A DNA stretch of 64,000 nt from contig JAWXTK010000007.1 in the NCBI GenBank assembly GCA_044433645.1, positions 18,468 to 82,467 on the forward strand, read 5' to 3'. Below are positions 1-8,237 of the stretch, in pieces (position 1 is the stretch's first letter; the number at the start of each line of letters is the position of its first letter). The stretch comes from JAWXTK01 sp044433645 (GTDB lineage: Bacteria; Bacteroidota; Bacteroidia; Bacteroidales; Rikenellaceae). A program made the position numbers and the translations under genes. The notes below the pieces were generated by a model that was not told the origin of the DNA, did not search any database, and was given only the letters and a program-made list of their open reading frames with translations.

Positions 1-836
1 AACCTCTGGATACCATATCTATAGTAATGCCTTATCCTAAGCGAGTTATAGAAATTATAGCCGAGGATATCCCTTTAGAAATACCTTACGAGGACGATGA
101 TTTGCTTATCGTGAACAAGCAGCCAGGGCTTGTGGTTCACCCAGGTCATGGAAATTACAGTGGCACGCTGGTTAACGCCCTAACTTATCACCTTAGAGAT
201 TTACCCATGTTTCAAGAGGGTGACATGAGAGCTGGGCTTGTGCATAGGATAGATAAAAACACATCAGGTTTGCTGGTGATAGCCAAAAATGAGAAGGCTC
301 ATGTTAAGCTTGCTAAACAATTTTTTGATCATAGTATTTCACGCCGTTATCAAGCACTTGTGTGGGGTAATTTAGCTGAGGATGAGGGTACTATCACAGG
401 TAATATAGGTCGTAGTGTCAAGGACAGACTACGTATGTGCGTGTTCCCCGAGGGTGATGACGGCAAGCATGCTGTGACTCATTATAAGGTACTAAAACGC
501 TATGGTTATGTTACTTTGGTGGAATGCCGTCTGGAGACTGGACGAACTCACCAGATACGTGTGCACATGCAGTATATAGGCCACCCCTTGTTTAACGACG
601 AGAGGTATGGAGGCGATAAGATATTAAAAGGTACGACGTTTACAAAATATAAACAATTTGTTGAAAATTGCTTTAGGATTTTACCTCGTCAAGCACTGCA
701 CGCCAAGTCTTTAGGCTTTGTACACCCTGCCTCAGGTGAGGATGTTTTCTTTGAGAGCGCACTGCCAGATGATATGGTGCAGGTGCTTGAGAAGTGGGAT
801 ACTTATGTGGTTTCGCGAGACACTTTTGTAGATTAG
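1..836 (+). CDS. rluD: RluA/RluD-family 23S rRNA pseudouridine synthase (5' partial)
   Basis: Isomerises uridine to pseudouridine in RNA; the closest recognised type is RluD, which acts on helix 69 of 23S rRNA. The frame is open from base 3 with no start codon, so the N-terminal S4 RNA-binding domain lies outside the window and only the catalytic domain is seen. The active-site motif HRIDKNTSG (catalytic Asp) is at bases 243-269, preceded by VNKQPGLVVHPGHGN and followed by GRTHQIRVHMQYIGHPL, all typical of the family. The stop codon is two bases from a palindromic repeat (839-960). The family is certain; the exact target uridine is inferred. Confidence 0.92.
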   Translation, partial: PLDTISIVMPYPKRVIEIIAEDIPLEIPYEDDDLLIVNKQPGLVVHPGHGNYSGTLVNALTYHLRDLPMFQEGDMRAGLVHRIDKNTSGLLVIAKNEKAHVKLAKQFFDHSISRRYQALVWGNLAEDEGTITGNIGRSVKDRLRMCVFPEGDDGKHAVTHYKVLKRYGYVTLVECRLETGRTHQIRVHMQYIGHPLFNDERYGGDKILKGTTFTKYKQFVENCFRILPRQALHAKSLGFVHPASGEDVFFESALPDDMVQVLEKWDTYVVSRDTFVD

Positions 837-838
837 GG

Positions 839-960
839 GGGCGACTAATAAGCATTCATCTGCTGCCTTCTTGCTTTTCATCCTAATACTCACGTACCTT
901 AAGTACGCTCCGTTTAGGCTGAAAATCAGAGCGTTGCAGCTAAATACTTCTTAGCCACCC
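839..960 (+). repeat. Palindromic intergenic repeat, family 1, copy A
   Basis: A 122-bp imperfect palindrome directly after the rluD-like stop. Its ends are inverted repeats of the type GGGyGACTAATAAG / CTTmTTAGCCACCC. Inside are a stem CCTAA/TTAGG and an innermost hairpin CGTAC (893-897) / GTACG (903-907). It differs at about 8 of 122 positions from copy C (13776-13897) and is present inverted as copy B (1691-1814). No reading frame. It could be a MITE-like element or a transcript-end structure. Confidence 0.85.
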
Positions 961-998
961 TTAATAAAGTGCAAAAACAGTAAATTGCTCACTTAAAA

Positions 999-1595
999 TT
1001 ATTTTTTTACGGCCATATTGTGGCGTTTTTCAATGATGTTCCAATCTATCACAGACCAAATATTCTCTAAATATACTGCTCTACGATTCTGATAATCAAG
1101 ATAGTAGGCGTGCTCCCACACATCTATGCACATTAGTGGTGTGAGGTTCTGCGTTATGGGATTATCGCCGTTTTGAGTGGTTGTGATAAGCAATGATCCG
1201 TCCTTTGCCATGTTAAGCCACGCCCATCCCGAACCAAAAACCTTGAGCGCATCTTTTGTTAGGTGGGTTTTAAATTCGGCAAAAGAGCCAAAATACTTTT
1301 CGATTTTTTTCATTAACTCGCCCTCGGGCTCTAGTTTTGCCTTGGGTGAGAGAGCCTCAAAATAGAAGATATGGTTGAGGCTTTGGGCTGCGTTGTTATA
1401 TAATGCCCCGTCTGCAATTTTCACTAAACTTTCGAGATTATTTGCTTTTAAATCGCTGTGAATCAGAAGTTTGTTGGTGTTGTCTATGTAGGCTTGCAGG
1501 TGTTTACCATAGTGGTATTCCATGGTCTTTTTGCTTAGTGCAGGGCTTAGCTCATAGAGAGCATAGCTTAATTTCGGTAAAGTCAATTTTTCCAT
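999..1595 (-). CDS. sodB: Superoxide dismutase, Fe/Mn family
   Basis: Dismutates superoxide to oxygen and hydrogen peroxide in the cytoplasm. The 198-residue length is normal for the family. The four metal ligands are visible: His28 (in YHYGKH), His75 (in AAQSLNHIF), Asp158 and His162 (in DVWEHAYYLDYQNRR). Gln71, in the AAQSLNH segment, occupies the position of the active-site glutamine of iron-type enzymes, so iron or cambialistic use is more likely than strict manganese use. It is monocistronic and flanked by inverted copies of the family-1 repeat. A 16-bp-arm hairpin sits 12 bases upstream of the ATG. Confidence 0.95.
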   Translation of the reverse strand: MEKLTLPKLSYALYELSPALSKKTMEYHYGKHLQAYIDNTNKLLIHSDLKANNLESLVKIADGALYNNAAQSLNHIFYFEALSPKAKLEPEGELMKKIEKYFGSFAEFKTHLTKDALKVFGSGWAWLNMAKDGSLLITTTQNGDNPITQNLTPLMCIDVWEHAYYLDYQNRRAVYLENIWSVIDWNIIEKRHNMAVKK

Positions 1596-1607
1596 ATATG
1601 TAAAATT

Positions 1608-1650
1608 AAAAAGGTATAAAACTCTTTTTATTCAAGTTTTATACCTTTTT
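1608..1650 (-). terminator. Perfect A/T-rich hairpin upstream of sodB
   Basis: Arms 1608-1623 and 1635-1650 are perfectly complementary (16 bp, 11-nt loop). Read leftward the second arm ends in TTTTT, so it could terminate transcription arriving from the FKBP lipoprotein operon. Its end is only 12 bases from the sodB ATG at 1595, so it could equally be a leader structure or an operator for sodB. Confidence 0.6.
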
Positions 1651-1690
1651 AATATTTTATAAGAAAAATAATTTCTTAACGGAGTGATAA

Positions 1691-1814
1691 GGACGGCTAA
1701 AAAGTATTTAGCTGCAACGCTCTGATTTTTATTTAAAAACGGAGTTTACTTATGGTAAATGAGTATTTTAAATGAAAAGCTAGAAGGCAGCAGATGAATG
1801 CTTATTAGTCGTCT
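1691..1814 (-). repeat. Palindromic intergenic repeat, family 1, copy B
   Basis: A divergent copy in the opposite orientation to A and C, 124 bp, ending three bases from the stop codon of the FKBP lipoprotein. The innermost stem is TTTAC (1745-1749) / GTAAA (1755-1759) where A and C have CGTAC/GTACG. The next stem is ATTTAAAA (1731-1738) / TTTTAAAT (1766-1773) where A and C have CCTAA/TTAGG. The ends read GGACGGCT...AGTCGTCT against GGGTGGCT...AGTCACCC. Pairing is kept although the bases differ. Confidence 0.8.
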
Positions 1815-1816
1815 TT

Positions 1817-3034
1817 TTAGTCTTCATCTACATACACCCTAGCTAGGAACTCAACCCTAAGCGGTTGATAAAGCTCAACTATAGCAGTTGGGTAGCTTGT
1901 CCAGTAGAAATCATCACCTATATCTATAAGTAGATCGTCTGAGTATTCAAATGATTTTATCTCGCTAGAGCTAAGACCCTCGTCGCCATAACCCCAGGCT
2001 GAAGTAAATATAGCCTCACACCATTGACTGCCTAGTGTTGTACCTTGCTCATAAACTACTTCTTTGATAGCATCTACAAATTCATCCGTTGATGATGCAG
2101 TTGAGAAGGCAGGATAGAAGCCCACGTACTCCTCAAACTGCCAGTGCTCCACGGCATCTGACTTGATATTTGTGTCAACTAGGAAACCGTCCAAAGTCCA
2201 AAGACTGTAATATATTTGAACAGTTTTGCTATCGTCTATTTCAACGCCAAGGTCAGAGCTTGTGTAAGTTGTGTCTACGCCGTTCTCTAAAAGCTTGATG
2301 CCTCGGAATTCATCTTCAATAACTCTATAATATAGCAAATCATCATCTGAGCCTATGCCGTTCCACGAGGATTGAAAATTAGCTGCAACGTAGTTCTTAA
2401 CCTGCTCTTTTTCCCACTCTTCAATATCTGGAATAATCTCAACAAGCTCTATATCCATAAAGAAGTTTTCGTTGTAACCAAGTGAGTAGCGACCCTCATA
2501 ACCCGAGCTAAAAGTCACGCCCGATGTGCCCCAGCCCGAAGAATACGGGATGTAAGCTCTAACTTTTTCGCCAACTCTCATGTTTGCGAACATATCTAGT
2601 AGACCCTCTGGCACGTCAGAATATTCTGTGTCTTGGTCTACAATTTTGATAGTCTGAGCATTGTAGTTGGTTACAGTAGTCCATGTTTGTTGTATTACGG
2701 CCTCTAGGCTATCGCGTGTTGCAAACACACCTCCTTGCATATTGTAGCCTGTATATTTCACTTTCACCCACTCCTCACTTTGAGGTGTTGTGTTGTCTGT
2801 CACAGCGCTTTGGTCGATAATATTGTAAAAAACTGTGGTGTCGCACTCTAGTTGGTAAAGTGTACTTTCTTCTGTAATAGCACTATTTGAGGGAGGCAGA
2901 GTCCAATAGGAGTTTCTTATGTATTTACTCCATGCAATGCTAGTGATTTCTGTTATATTCAGTGATTCGTCCTTAGCACATGAGCTAAAGATAAGTGCTG
3001 ATAATATTAAAACTTTACAAAAATTGTATTTCAT
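1817..3034 (-). CDS. Lipoprotein with two FKBP-like domains
   Basis: A 405-residue exported lipoprotein: hydrophobic signal LILSALIFSSC with the lipobox cysteine near residue 19. Two FKBP-fold peptidyl-prolyl isomerase-like regions are visible. The first is at about 105-210 (DVPEGLLDMFANMRVGEKVR followed by AYIPYSSGWG), the second at about 285-400 (SQWCEAIFTSAWGYGDEG). The tryptophan that forms the floor of the active pocket in catalytic FKBPs (the GW of VIxGW) is absent from the first domain, so isomerase activity is doubtful. A chaperone or scaffold role in the cell envelope is possible. It lies 14 bases downstream of a second FKBP-like lipoprotein and is probably co-transcribed with it. 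The function is inferred from fold only. Confidence 0.75.
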   Translation of the reverse strand: MKYNFCKVLILSALIFSSCAKDESLNITEITSIAWSKYIRNSYWTLPPSNSAITEESTLYQLECDTTVFYNIIDQSAVTDNTTPQSEEWVKVKYTGYNMQGGVFATRDSLEAVIQQTWTTVTNYNAQTIKIVDQDTEYSDVPEGLLDMFANMRVGEKVRAYIPYSSGWGTSGVTFSSGYEGRYSLGYNENFFMDIELVEIIPDIEEWEKEQVKNYVAANFQSSWNGIGSDDDLLYYRVIEDEFRGIKLLENGVDTTYTSSDLGVEIDDSKTVQIYYSLWTLDGFLVDTNIKSDAVEHWQFEEYVGFYPAFSTASSTDEFVDAIKEVVYEQGTTLGSQWCEAIFTSAWGYGDEGLSSSEIKSFEYSDDLLIDIGDDFYWTSYPTAIVELYQPLRVEFLARVYVDED

Positions 3035-3048
3035 GTATTGTGTTTTTT

Positions 3049-3588
3049 CTAATTATTTTTAACTGTTTCTATCGTGGCAATATACATTATTGGGGTGTAG
3101 CCTTCGACTGTTCCTATCACTTTATCGCCGTAAGCGTAGTCCGAGGTCATAATCAACACCACCGAATCACCCTCGTGGCAACCCACTAAGCCTTTGGTTA
3201 CTCCCTTAAGTAGATTTGTTGTACCTATTACAGCCTCAATAGCATCGCTGCTCCAAGAGTCTGCGCTAAGTCCGGCTTCTACTTGCTCGGCTATAAGGTA
3301 GTCTTTGTTGCTGTAAATTAATTCGCTAGGGCCGTAGCTGAAAGTATAGCTCTCAAAATAGTAGGTTACTAAATCGCCTTTTGAGATTACGTTACTAGTA
3401 GCGTAATCTGCTCTGTCTGAGTTAGGTACGTAGCGATAAACTCCGTCTAAATCATCATAGTCTATATCTTTGTCGTCTAGATAATCCTCAATATCTTCTT
3501 CTTGATCTAAAATCGCATCTGTATCCACATCGCAAAAGCACAAAGTACTAGCTGCAAACAATAAGAATATGTATTTAAGTAATTTCAA
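3049..3588 (-). CDS. Small FKBP-like lipoprotein
   Basis: A 179-residue protein with signal MKLLKYIFLLFAASTLCFC; Cys19 or Cys17 would be the lipidated residue, and the lipobox is not canonical. A very acidic linker follows (about 20-50, rich in Asp/Glu), then one FKBP-like domain (about 65-175) with LLKGVTKGLVGCHEGDSVVL and MTSDYAYGDK, the usual loop before the last strand. As in its neighbour, the active-pocket tryptophan is missing. It is first gene of a two-gene leftward unit, with a -7 box at 3624-3631. Its physiological partner is unknown. Confidence 0.7.
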   Translation of the reverse strand: MKLLKYIFLLFAASTLCFCDVDTDAILDQEEDIEDYLDDKDIDYDDLDGVYRYVPNSDRADYATSNVISKGDLVTYYFESYTFSYGPSELIYSNKDYLIAEQVEAGLSADSWSSDAIEAVIGTTNLLKGVTKGLVGCHEGDSVVLIMTSDYAYGDKVIGTVEGYTPIMYIATIETVKNN

Positions 3589-3623
3589 AACTCTAAAAAT
3601 TTAAACTCGTTTATTTTAATCTA

Positions 3624-3631
3624 CAAATGTA
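3624..3631 (-). promoter_or_regulatory. -7 promoter box of the FKBP lipoprotein pair
   Basis: Reads TACATTTG on the minus strand (consensus TAnnTTTG), 35 bases upstream of the ATG at 3588. I do not see a convincing -33 element. Confidence 0.5.
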
Positions 3632-3695
3632 ACTATATTTTTGTTATTAACGACACACAAAGCCCGAAAATTGCACGAAGTTAAGTTTTTATTAT

Positions 3696-3703
3696 TAACT
3701 TTG
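3696..3703 (+). promoter_or_regulatory. -7 promoter box of ychF
   Basis: TAACTTTG, 28 bases before the ychF ATG. A TTG at 3671-3673, 22 bases upstream, could be the -33 element. It probably also drives gltX, dprA and tatD, which follow with gaps of 1-5 bases. Confidence 0.6.
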
Positions 3704-3731
3704 TGCTTTAAAATTTATTAAATAAAAAATA

Positions 3732-4832
3732 ATGGCTTTACAATGTGGTATAGTTGGACTTCCTAACGTGGGTAAGTCAACTCTTTTTAACTGTTTGTCT
3801 AATGCTAAGGCGCAGGCAGCTAACTTCCCTTTTTGCACTATAGAACCTAATGTGGGCGTGATTACAGTGCCCGATGATAGACTTATTAAACTTGCAAATA
3901 TAGATAATCCTAAGAAAATTGTGCCTACAACTATCGAAATCGTAGACATAGCAGGCCTTGTTAAAGGAGCATCTAAAGGCGAGGGTTTGGGTAATAAATT
4001 CTTGGCTAATATTCGTAATACTGATGCAATTATTCACGTGTTGCGTTGTTTTGAGAACGACAATATCACTCACGTTGACGGTAGCATCAACCCTGTGCGT
4101 GACAAAGAAATCATAGACACAGAATTGCAATTAAAAGACCTTGAAACAGTTGAAAGCCGTATCTCTAAAGTGCAAAAACAAGCGCAAAGTGGAGGCGATA
4201 AGCAAGCTAAGAGAATCTATGATATATTGGTGCAATTTAAAGCTGTGCTTGAGCAAGGCAAATCAGCACGTAGTGTTGAGGTAGATAAAGAAGACGTGAA
4301 ATTAGTTTCTGAATTAGGTCTACTTACCACTAAACCAGTGCTTTACGTATGTAATGTAGACGAAAAATCAGCAGCTACGGGCAATGCTCATGTTGAGGCT
4401 GTGAGAGCAGCAACGGCAGATGAAAGAGCCGAAATTCTTATCATTGCAGCAGCTACCGAGGCTGATATCGCTGAGTTGGAGGAATACGAGGAGCGCCAAA
4501 TGTTTTTGGAGGAAGCAGGTCTTAGCGAGTCGGGCGTTAGCCGTTTGATTCGTTCGGCATATAGTTTGCTAAATCTTGAAACTTACTTTACAACTGGAGT
4601 TCAAGAAACTCACGCGTGGACCTATCCTAAAGGCACGAAAGCGCCGGGTGCAGCAGGTGTGATTCACTCAGATTTTGAGAAAGGTTTTATACGTGCCGAG
4701 GTTATCAAATATGAAGATTACATAACTCTAGGCTCAGAAAAAGCGTGTCGTGAGGCAGGTAAACTTTCGGTTGAGGGTAAAGAATATGTTGTACAAGACG
4801 GCGATATTATGCACTTTTTATTTAATGTTTAA
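3732..4832 (+). CDS. ychF: YchF/OLA1-family translation-associated ATPase
   Basis: A P-loop protein of the Obg-related class that binds ribosomes and, in this subfamily, prefers ATP. The 366-residue length is standard. Visible motifs are the P-loop GLPNVGKST (residues 9-17), the G3 motif DIAGL (72-76) and NVDE (208-211) where GTPases have NKxD; this substitution is the family hallmark. A coiled segment around 130-190 and a C-terminal TGS domain (about 281-364) follow. It heads a rightward run ychF-gltX-dprA-tatD; its stop is one base before the gltX ATG, which suggests translational coupling. Confidence 0.97.
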   Translation: MALQCGIVGLPNVGKSTLFNCLSNAKAQAANFPFCTIEPNVGVITVPDDRLIKLANIDNPKKIVPTTIEIVDIAGLVKGASKGEGLGNKFLANIRNTDAIIHVLRCFENDNITHVDGSINPVRDKEIIDTELQLKDLETVESRISKVQKQAQSGGDKQAKRIYDILVQFKAVLEQGKSARSVEVDKEDVKLVSELGLLTTKPVLYVCNVDEKSAATGNAHVEAVRAATADERAEILIIAAATEADIAELEEYEERQMFLEEAGLSESGVSRLIRSAYSLLNLETYFTTGVQETHAWTYPKGTKAPGAAGVIHSDFEKGFIRAEVIKYEDYITLGSEKACREAGKLSVEGKEYVVQDGDIMHFLFNV

Positions 4833-4833
4833 G

Positions 4834-6354
4834 ATGAGAGAAGTTAGAGTAAGATTTGCACCATCACCAACCGGTGCGCTACATATAGGAGGTGTTAGAA
4901 CAGCACTTTACAATTATCTTTTTGCACGCCAGGCAGGTGGTAAATTTATTCTTAGAATCGAGGATACAGACTCTCAAAGGTTTGTTCCTGGAGCAGAAGA
5001 TTATATTATAGAGGCACTTAAATGGTGTGGCATAGAGGTTGACGAGGGCGTAGGCGTTGGAGGAGATCATGCACCTTATCGTCAGAGTGAGCGCCGCGAG
5101 ATTTACTATAAATATGCTATGCAGCTTATAGAATCGGGCAATGCTTATTATGCTTTTGATTCATCTGAGGCTCTGGATGCTTTGCGAAGTGAGACTGAGG
5201 CTCGTGGAGAGACTTTTGCATATAATTATAAGGTGAGAGAGTCTCTAGAGACTTCACTTGCTATGAGCGAAGATGAGCTTAAAGCAAGATTAGAGCGTGG
5301 TGATAAATACGTAGTGCGCTTTAAAATGCCTGAGAATGAGAATGTTGTAATGCAGGATATTATACGTGGCCAGGTTACTATCAACACTTCAACTCAAGAT
5401 GATAAAGTGTTGTATAAGTCAGCTGACAGCCTACCAACTTATCACTTAGCTAACATCGTGGACGACCATTTAATGGAGATTTCTCATGTTATCCGTGGCG
5501 AGGAGTGGTTGCCTAGTTTGCCTCTTCACTATTTATTATATCGCAGTTTTGGTTGGAGCGACACTCAGCCTGAGTTTGCTCACTTGCCTTTATTATTAAA
5601 ACCTACGGGCAAAGGAAAACTCAGCAAGCGTGACGGCGATAAAATGGGTTTCCCTGTGTTCCCTTTGTTGTGGGAAGCACCTACGGGCGAGATTTCACGA
5701 GGTTATCGCGAGGACGGATATTTTGCTGCTGCCTTTATTAATATGTTGGCTCTTTTGGGCTGGAACTCGGGCACTGAGCAAGAGATTTTCTCTATGGATG
5801 AGCTTATCGCAAGCTTTTCGCTTGAGAGAGTTGGTAAGTCAGGTGCTAGGTTTGACCCTGAGAAAGCTAAGTGGTTTAATAGTCATTATTTAAGAGCATA
5901 TTCTTCTGAGTCACTTGCTGAATTATTTATGCCTATCTTAGCGCAAAATGCTGTGAGCGCAGACAAAGATATTGTTGTGAAGGTAGTCGATTTGATTAAG
6001 GAGAGAGCTACTTTTGTGAGCGATTTCTGGGATCTTTCGTCTTATTTCTTTGTTACACCAGATAGTTACGATGCTAAGGTTAAAGCTAAATTCTGGAAGG
6101 AAGATAATAAAAATCGTCTTATCCAAATGCGCGATGAGTTGTCGGCAATCGAAGATTTCTCATCATCTAACACCGAGCATATTATCCACGAATGGATAAA
6201 CGAAAATCAATTCCCTATGGGTCAGCTAATGAATACTTTACGCCTGGCAGTAGTGGGTGAAAGTAAGGGCGCTAGCATGTTTGATATTATAGAAATTGTA
6301 GGCAAAGAGCAGACCCTTGCTAGGTTGGATAAACTAATTGCAACAGAAATTTAA
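4834..6354 (+). CDS. gltX: Glutamyl-tRNA synthetase
   Basis: Charges tRNA-Glu with glutamate. I take the ATG at 4834 (506 residues) rather than upstream in-frame starts inside ychF, because the protein then opens with MREVRVRFAPSPTGALHIGG, the normal N-terminus. The class I signature HIGG is at 17-20 and the KMSKS equivalent KLSKR at 262-266, in GKGKLSKRDG. The insertion after KLSKRDGDKMGFPVFPL is typical of Bacteroidota enzymes. It follows ychF by one base and precedes dprA by five. Whether it also charges tRNA-Gln cannot be judged from this window. Confidence 0.97.
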   Translation: MREVRVRFAPSPTGALHIGGVRTALYNYLFARQAGGKFILRIEDTDSQRFVPGAEDYIIEALKWCGIEVDEGVGVGGDHAPYRQSERREIYYKYAMQLIESGNAYYAFDSSEALDALRSETEARGETFAYNYKVRESLETSLAMSEDELKARLERGDKYVVRFKMPENENVVMQDIIRGQVTINTSTQDDKVLYKSADSLPTYHLANIVDDHLMEISHVIRGEEWLPSLPLHYLLYRSFGWSDTQPEFAHLPLLLKPTGKGKLSKRDGDKMGFPVFPLLWEAPTGEISRGYREDGYFAAAFINMLALLGWNSGTEQEIFSMDELIASFSLERVGKSGARFDPEKAKWFNSHYLRAYSSESLAELFMPILAQNAVSADKDIVVKVVDLIKERATFVSDFWDLSSYFFVTPDSYDAKVKAKFWKEDNKNRLIQMRDELSAIEDFSSSNTEHIIHEWINENQFPMGQLMNTLRLAVVGESKGASMFDIIEIVGKEQTLARLDKLIATEI

Positions 6355-6359
6355 AGCTC

Positions 6360-7457
6360 ATGCTTTTAGACGATATAGCCCTAACTCTAGAGAGTAAGGT
6401 TAACTTAAAAACCTTGGCTCACTTGATGTCTCACTTCTCGTCTGCCGAGGCAATTTATGCAGCTGGAGCAGACGAATTAGTAGCGAGGTGTGAGCTTAAA
6501 AGAGAGCTTGCTGAGTCTATATCTAAAAAATCGGCTCACACCAAGGCTTTAGAGCAATTAAGGCATATCAATCGACATAAAATCACGGCGCTAAGGCCTG
6601 AGGATGAAAATTATCCTCGTTTACTTGGCGAAATTCCCGACCCAGCTCACGTGCTCTATCTCATGGGCGATAGTTCTATTTTGAACTCTCGCATGGTAAC
6701 TATGGTGGGCACGCGCGATATCACTTCTTATGGGCATAGAATGTGTGATAGGCTGGTTAAGGAGCTTAGTGAAATAGATTCTAATATTGTGATAGTCAGT
6801 GGTCTAGCCTATGGTATAGATGCTGAGTGTCATAGAGCCGCCCTGCGTTATGGTTTACGCACGGTGGCTGTTGTTAAAGATATTTTGCCCGAGGTTTCGC
6901 CCAAAGGTAATGAACTTTTGGCCTCTGAAATTCTTTCTTCGGGAGGTTGCATATTATCTGAAAGTAATATATTTACACACTTTTACAAGAGTGAGTATAA
7001 GCGCCGCAACAGAATTATGGCTGCCATGAGCATGGCGACTGTGGTCGTTGAGTCTAAGGACAAAAGTGGTGCAAATTCCACAGCTTTTCTCGCGAGAGAC
7101 TATAACAGAGAGGTGTTTGCAGTACCTGGCCGTATAGACGAAAAATCCTCAGAGGGAACAAATAATCTTATAAAATCATCTCATGCTCAGATTCTAACTT
7201 CTGCCATGGACCTAGCCTTGGAACTTGGTTGGGACTGTGAGTCTACAACCTTAAAAAATGCTGAGGTTCAGGAAGTTGAACTTAGTGAAGTGCAGGCCAA
7301 AATCATGGAGTTGATTCCTGCTGGAGCTGTAGTTTATAGCGATTTTATATCTCAAAATTCAGGTATTAATCAGGGTGATTTAATGGCCGAAATGTTTGAA
7401 TTAGAGCTCAGTGGCTTGGTGAGAACCTTGCCTGGAGGGCGTTATGAGAGGGTTTAG
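6360..7457 (+). CDS. dprA: DNA-processing protein DprA
   Basis: A single-strand DNA binding protein that loads RecA on incoming DNA during transformation; it is widely kept in species not known to be competent. The 365 residues comprise an N-terminal helical region (1-75), a Rossmann-like DprA domain (about 80-290) with MVGTRD (115-120), SGLAYGID (147-154), RRNRIMAA (215-222) and VPGRIDE, and a C-terminal winged-helix-like region (about 305-365). It overlaps no neighbour and is packed between gltX and tatD. No other competence gene is present here. Confidence 0.95.
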   Translation: MLLDDIALTLESKVNLKTLAHLMSHFSSAEAIYAAGADELVARCELKRELAESISKKSAHTKALEQLRHINRHKITALRPEDENYPRLLGEIPDPAHVLYLMGDSSILNSRMVTMVGTRDITSYGHRMCDRLVKELSEIDSNIVIVSGLAYGIDAECHRAALRYGLRTVAVVKDILPEVSPKGNELLASEILSSGGCILSESNIFTHFYKSEYKRRNRIMAAMSMATVVVESKDKSGANSTAFLARDYNREVFAVPGRIDEKSSEGTNNLIKSSHAQILTSAMDLALELGWDCESTTLKNAEVQEVELSEVQAKIMELIPAGAVVYSDFISQNSGINQGDLMAEMFELELSGLVRTLPGGRYERV

Positions 7458-7460
7458 ACT

Positions 7461-8237
7461 ATGATAGACACACATTCACATATTTACGACGAGGCGTTTG
7501 ATGAGGATATAGCTCAGGTTATTGAGCGTGCTCAAATCTTTGGCGTTAAGAAAATCTTATTGCCTGCCGTGGATTCTACTTCGCACGAGCGTTTAGGTGA
7601 TTTATGCGCGAAATATCCAGATTTTTGCGTGCCTATGATGGGCGTGCATCCAACTTCTTTGACGGCTGGAAATCTAGCACAAGAGCTTGAAATAGTGAGA
7701 GTTAATCTCTCTAAGGGAGGATATATTGCTGTTGGTGAGGTGGGTTTGGACTTGTATTGGTCTAAGGAATTTTTAGCTGAGCAAATCACAGCTTTAAAAG
7801 AGCAAATTTCCTTGGCTTTAAGCTATGATTTACCCCTAGTTTTCCACGTTAGGGATGCCTGGGAGCAGATGTTGGACTTGCTCGAAGAATACGCCGACAA
7901 GGGTCTGCGTGGTGTTATGCACTCTTTTTCGGGTGACGCCCAAATTTATAATAGAGTTAAGAGTTTGGGTGAGTTTGTTTTTGGGATAGGTGGGGTTGTA
8001 ACCTTCAAAAATTCTGGGCTTGACAAGGTGGTTAATCAAATGAATATCAACGATTTAGTTCTGGAAACTGATGCGCCTTATTTAACTCCTGTACCCTATC
8101 GTGGCAAGCGAAATGAGAGCTCTTATGTGAGATTAGTAGCTGAGAAAATTGCTGAAATTAAGGGTATGAGTGTCGACGAAGTGATAAAAGCAACTAGCGA
8201 AAATGCGCGCCGTATCTTTAGGCTAGAAGAATTTTAG
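7461..8237 (+). CDS. tatD: TatD-family metal-dependent deoxyribonuclease
   Basis: A TIM-barrel hydrolase with 3'-5' DNase activity in characterised members. The 258 residues carry the metal-binding signatures: THSH (4-7), GEVGLD (92-97), VFHVRDAW (127-134), MHSFSG (153-158) and TDAPYLTP (203-210, with the conserved Asp204). It is last in the ychF-gltX-dprA-tatD run. Its 3' end overlaps the 3' end of recN on the opposite strand by 20 bases, so the two transcripts must converge there. Confidence 0.95.
   Translation: MIDTHSHIYDEAFDEDIAQVIERAQIFGVKKILLPAVDSTSHERLGDLCAKYPDFCVPMMGVHPTSLTAGNLAQELEIVRVNLSKGGYIAVGEVGLDLYWSKEFLAEQITALKEQISLALSYDLPLVFHVRDAWEQMLDLLEEYADKGLRGVMHSFSGDAQIYNRVKSLGEFVFGIGGVVTFKNSGLDKVVNQMNINDLVLETDAPYLTPVPYRGKRNESSYVRLVAEKIAEIKGMSVDEVIKATSENARRIFRLEEF

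Noticed and set aside
4750..4833. Earlier in-frame start for gltX
   Set aside because: Would lie inside ychF and add 28 residues before the conserved N-terminus; the ATG one base after the ychF stop fits better.
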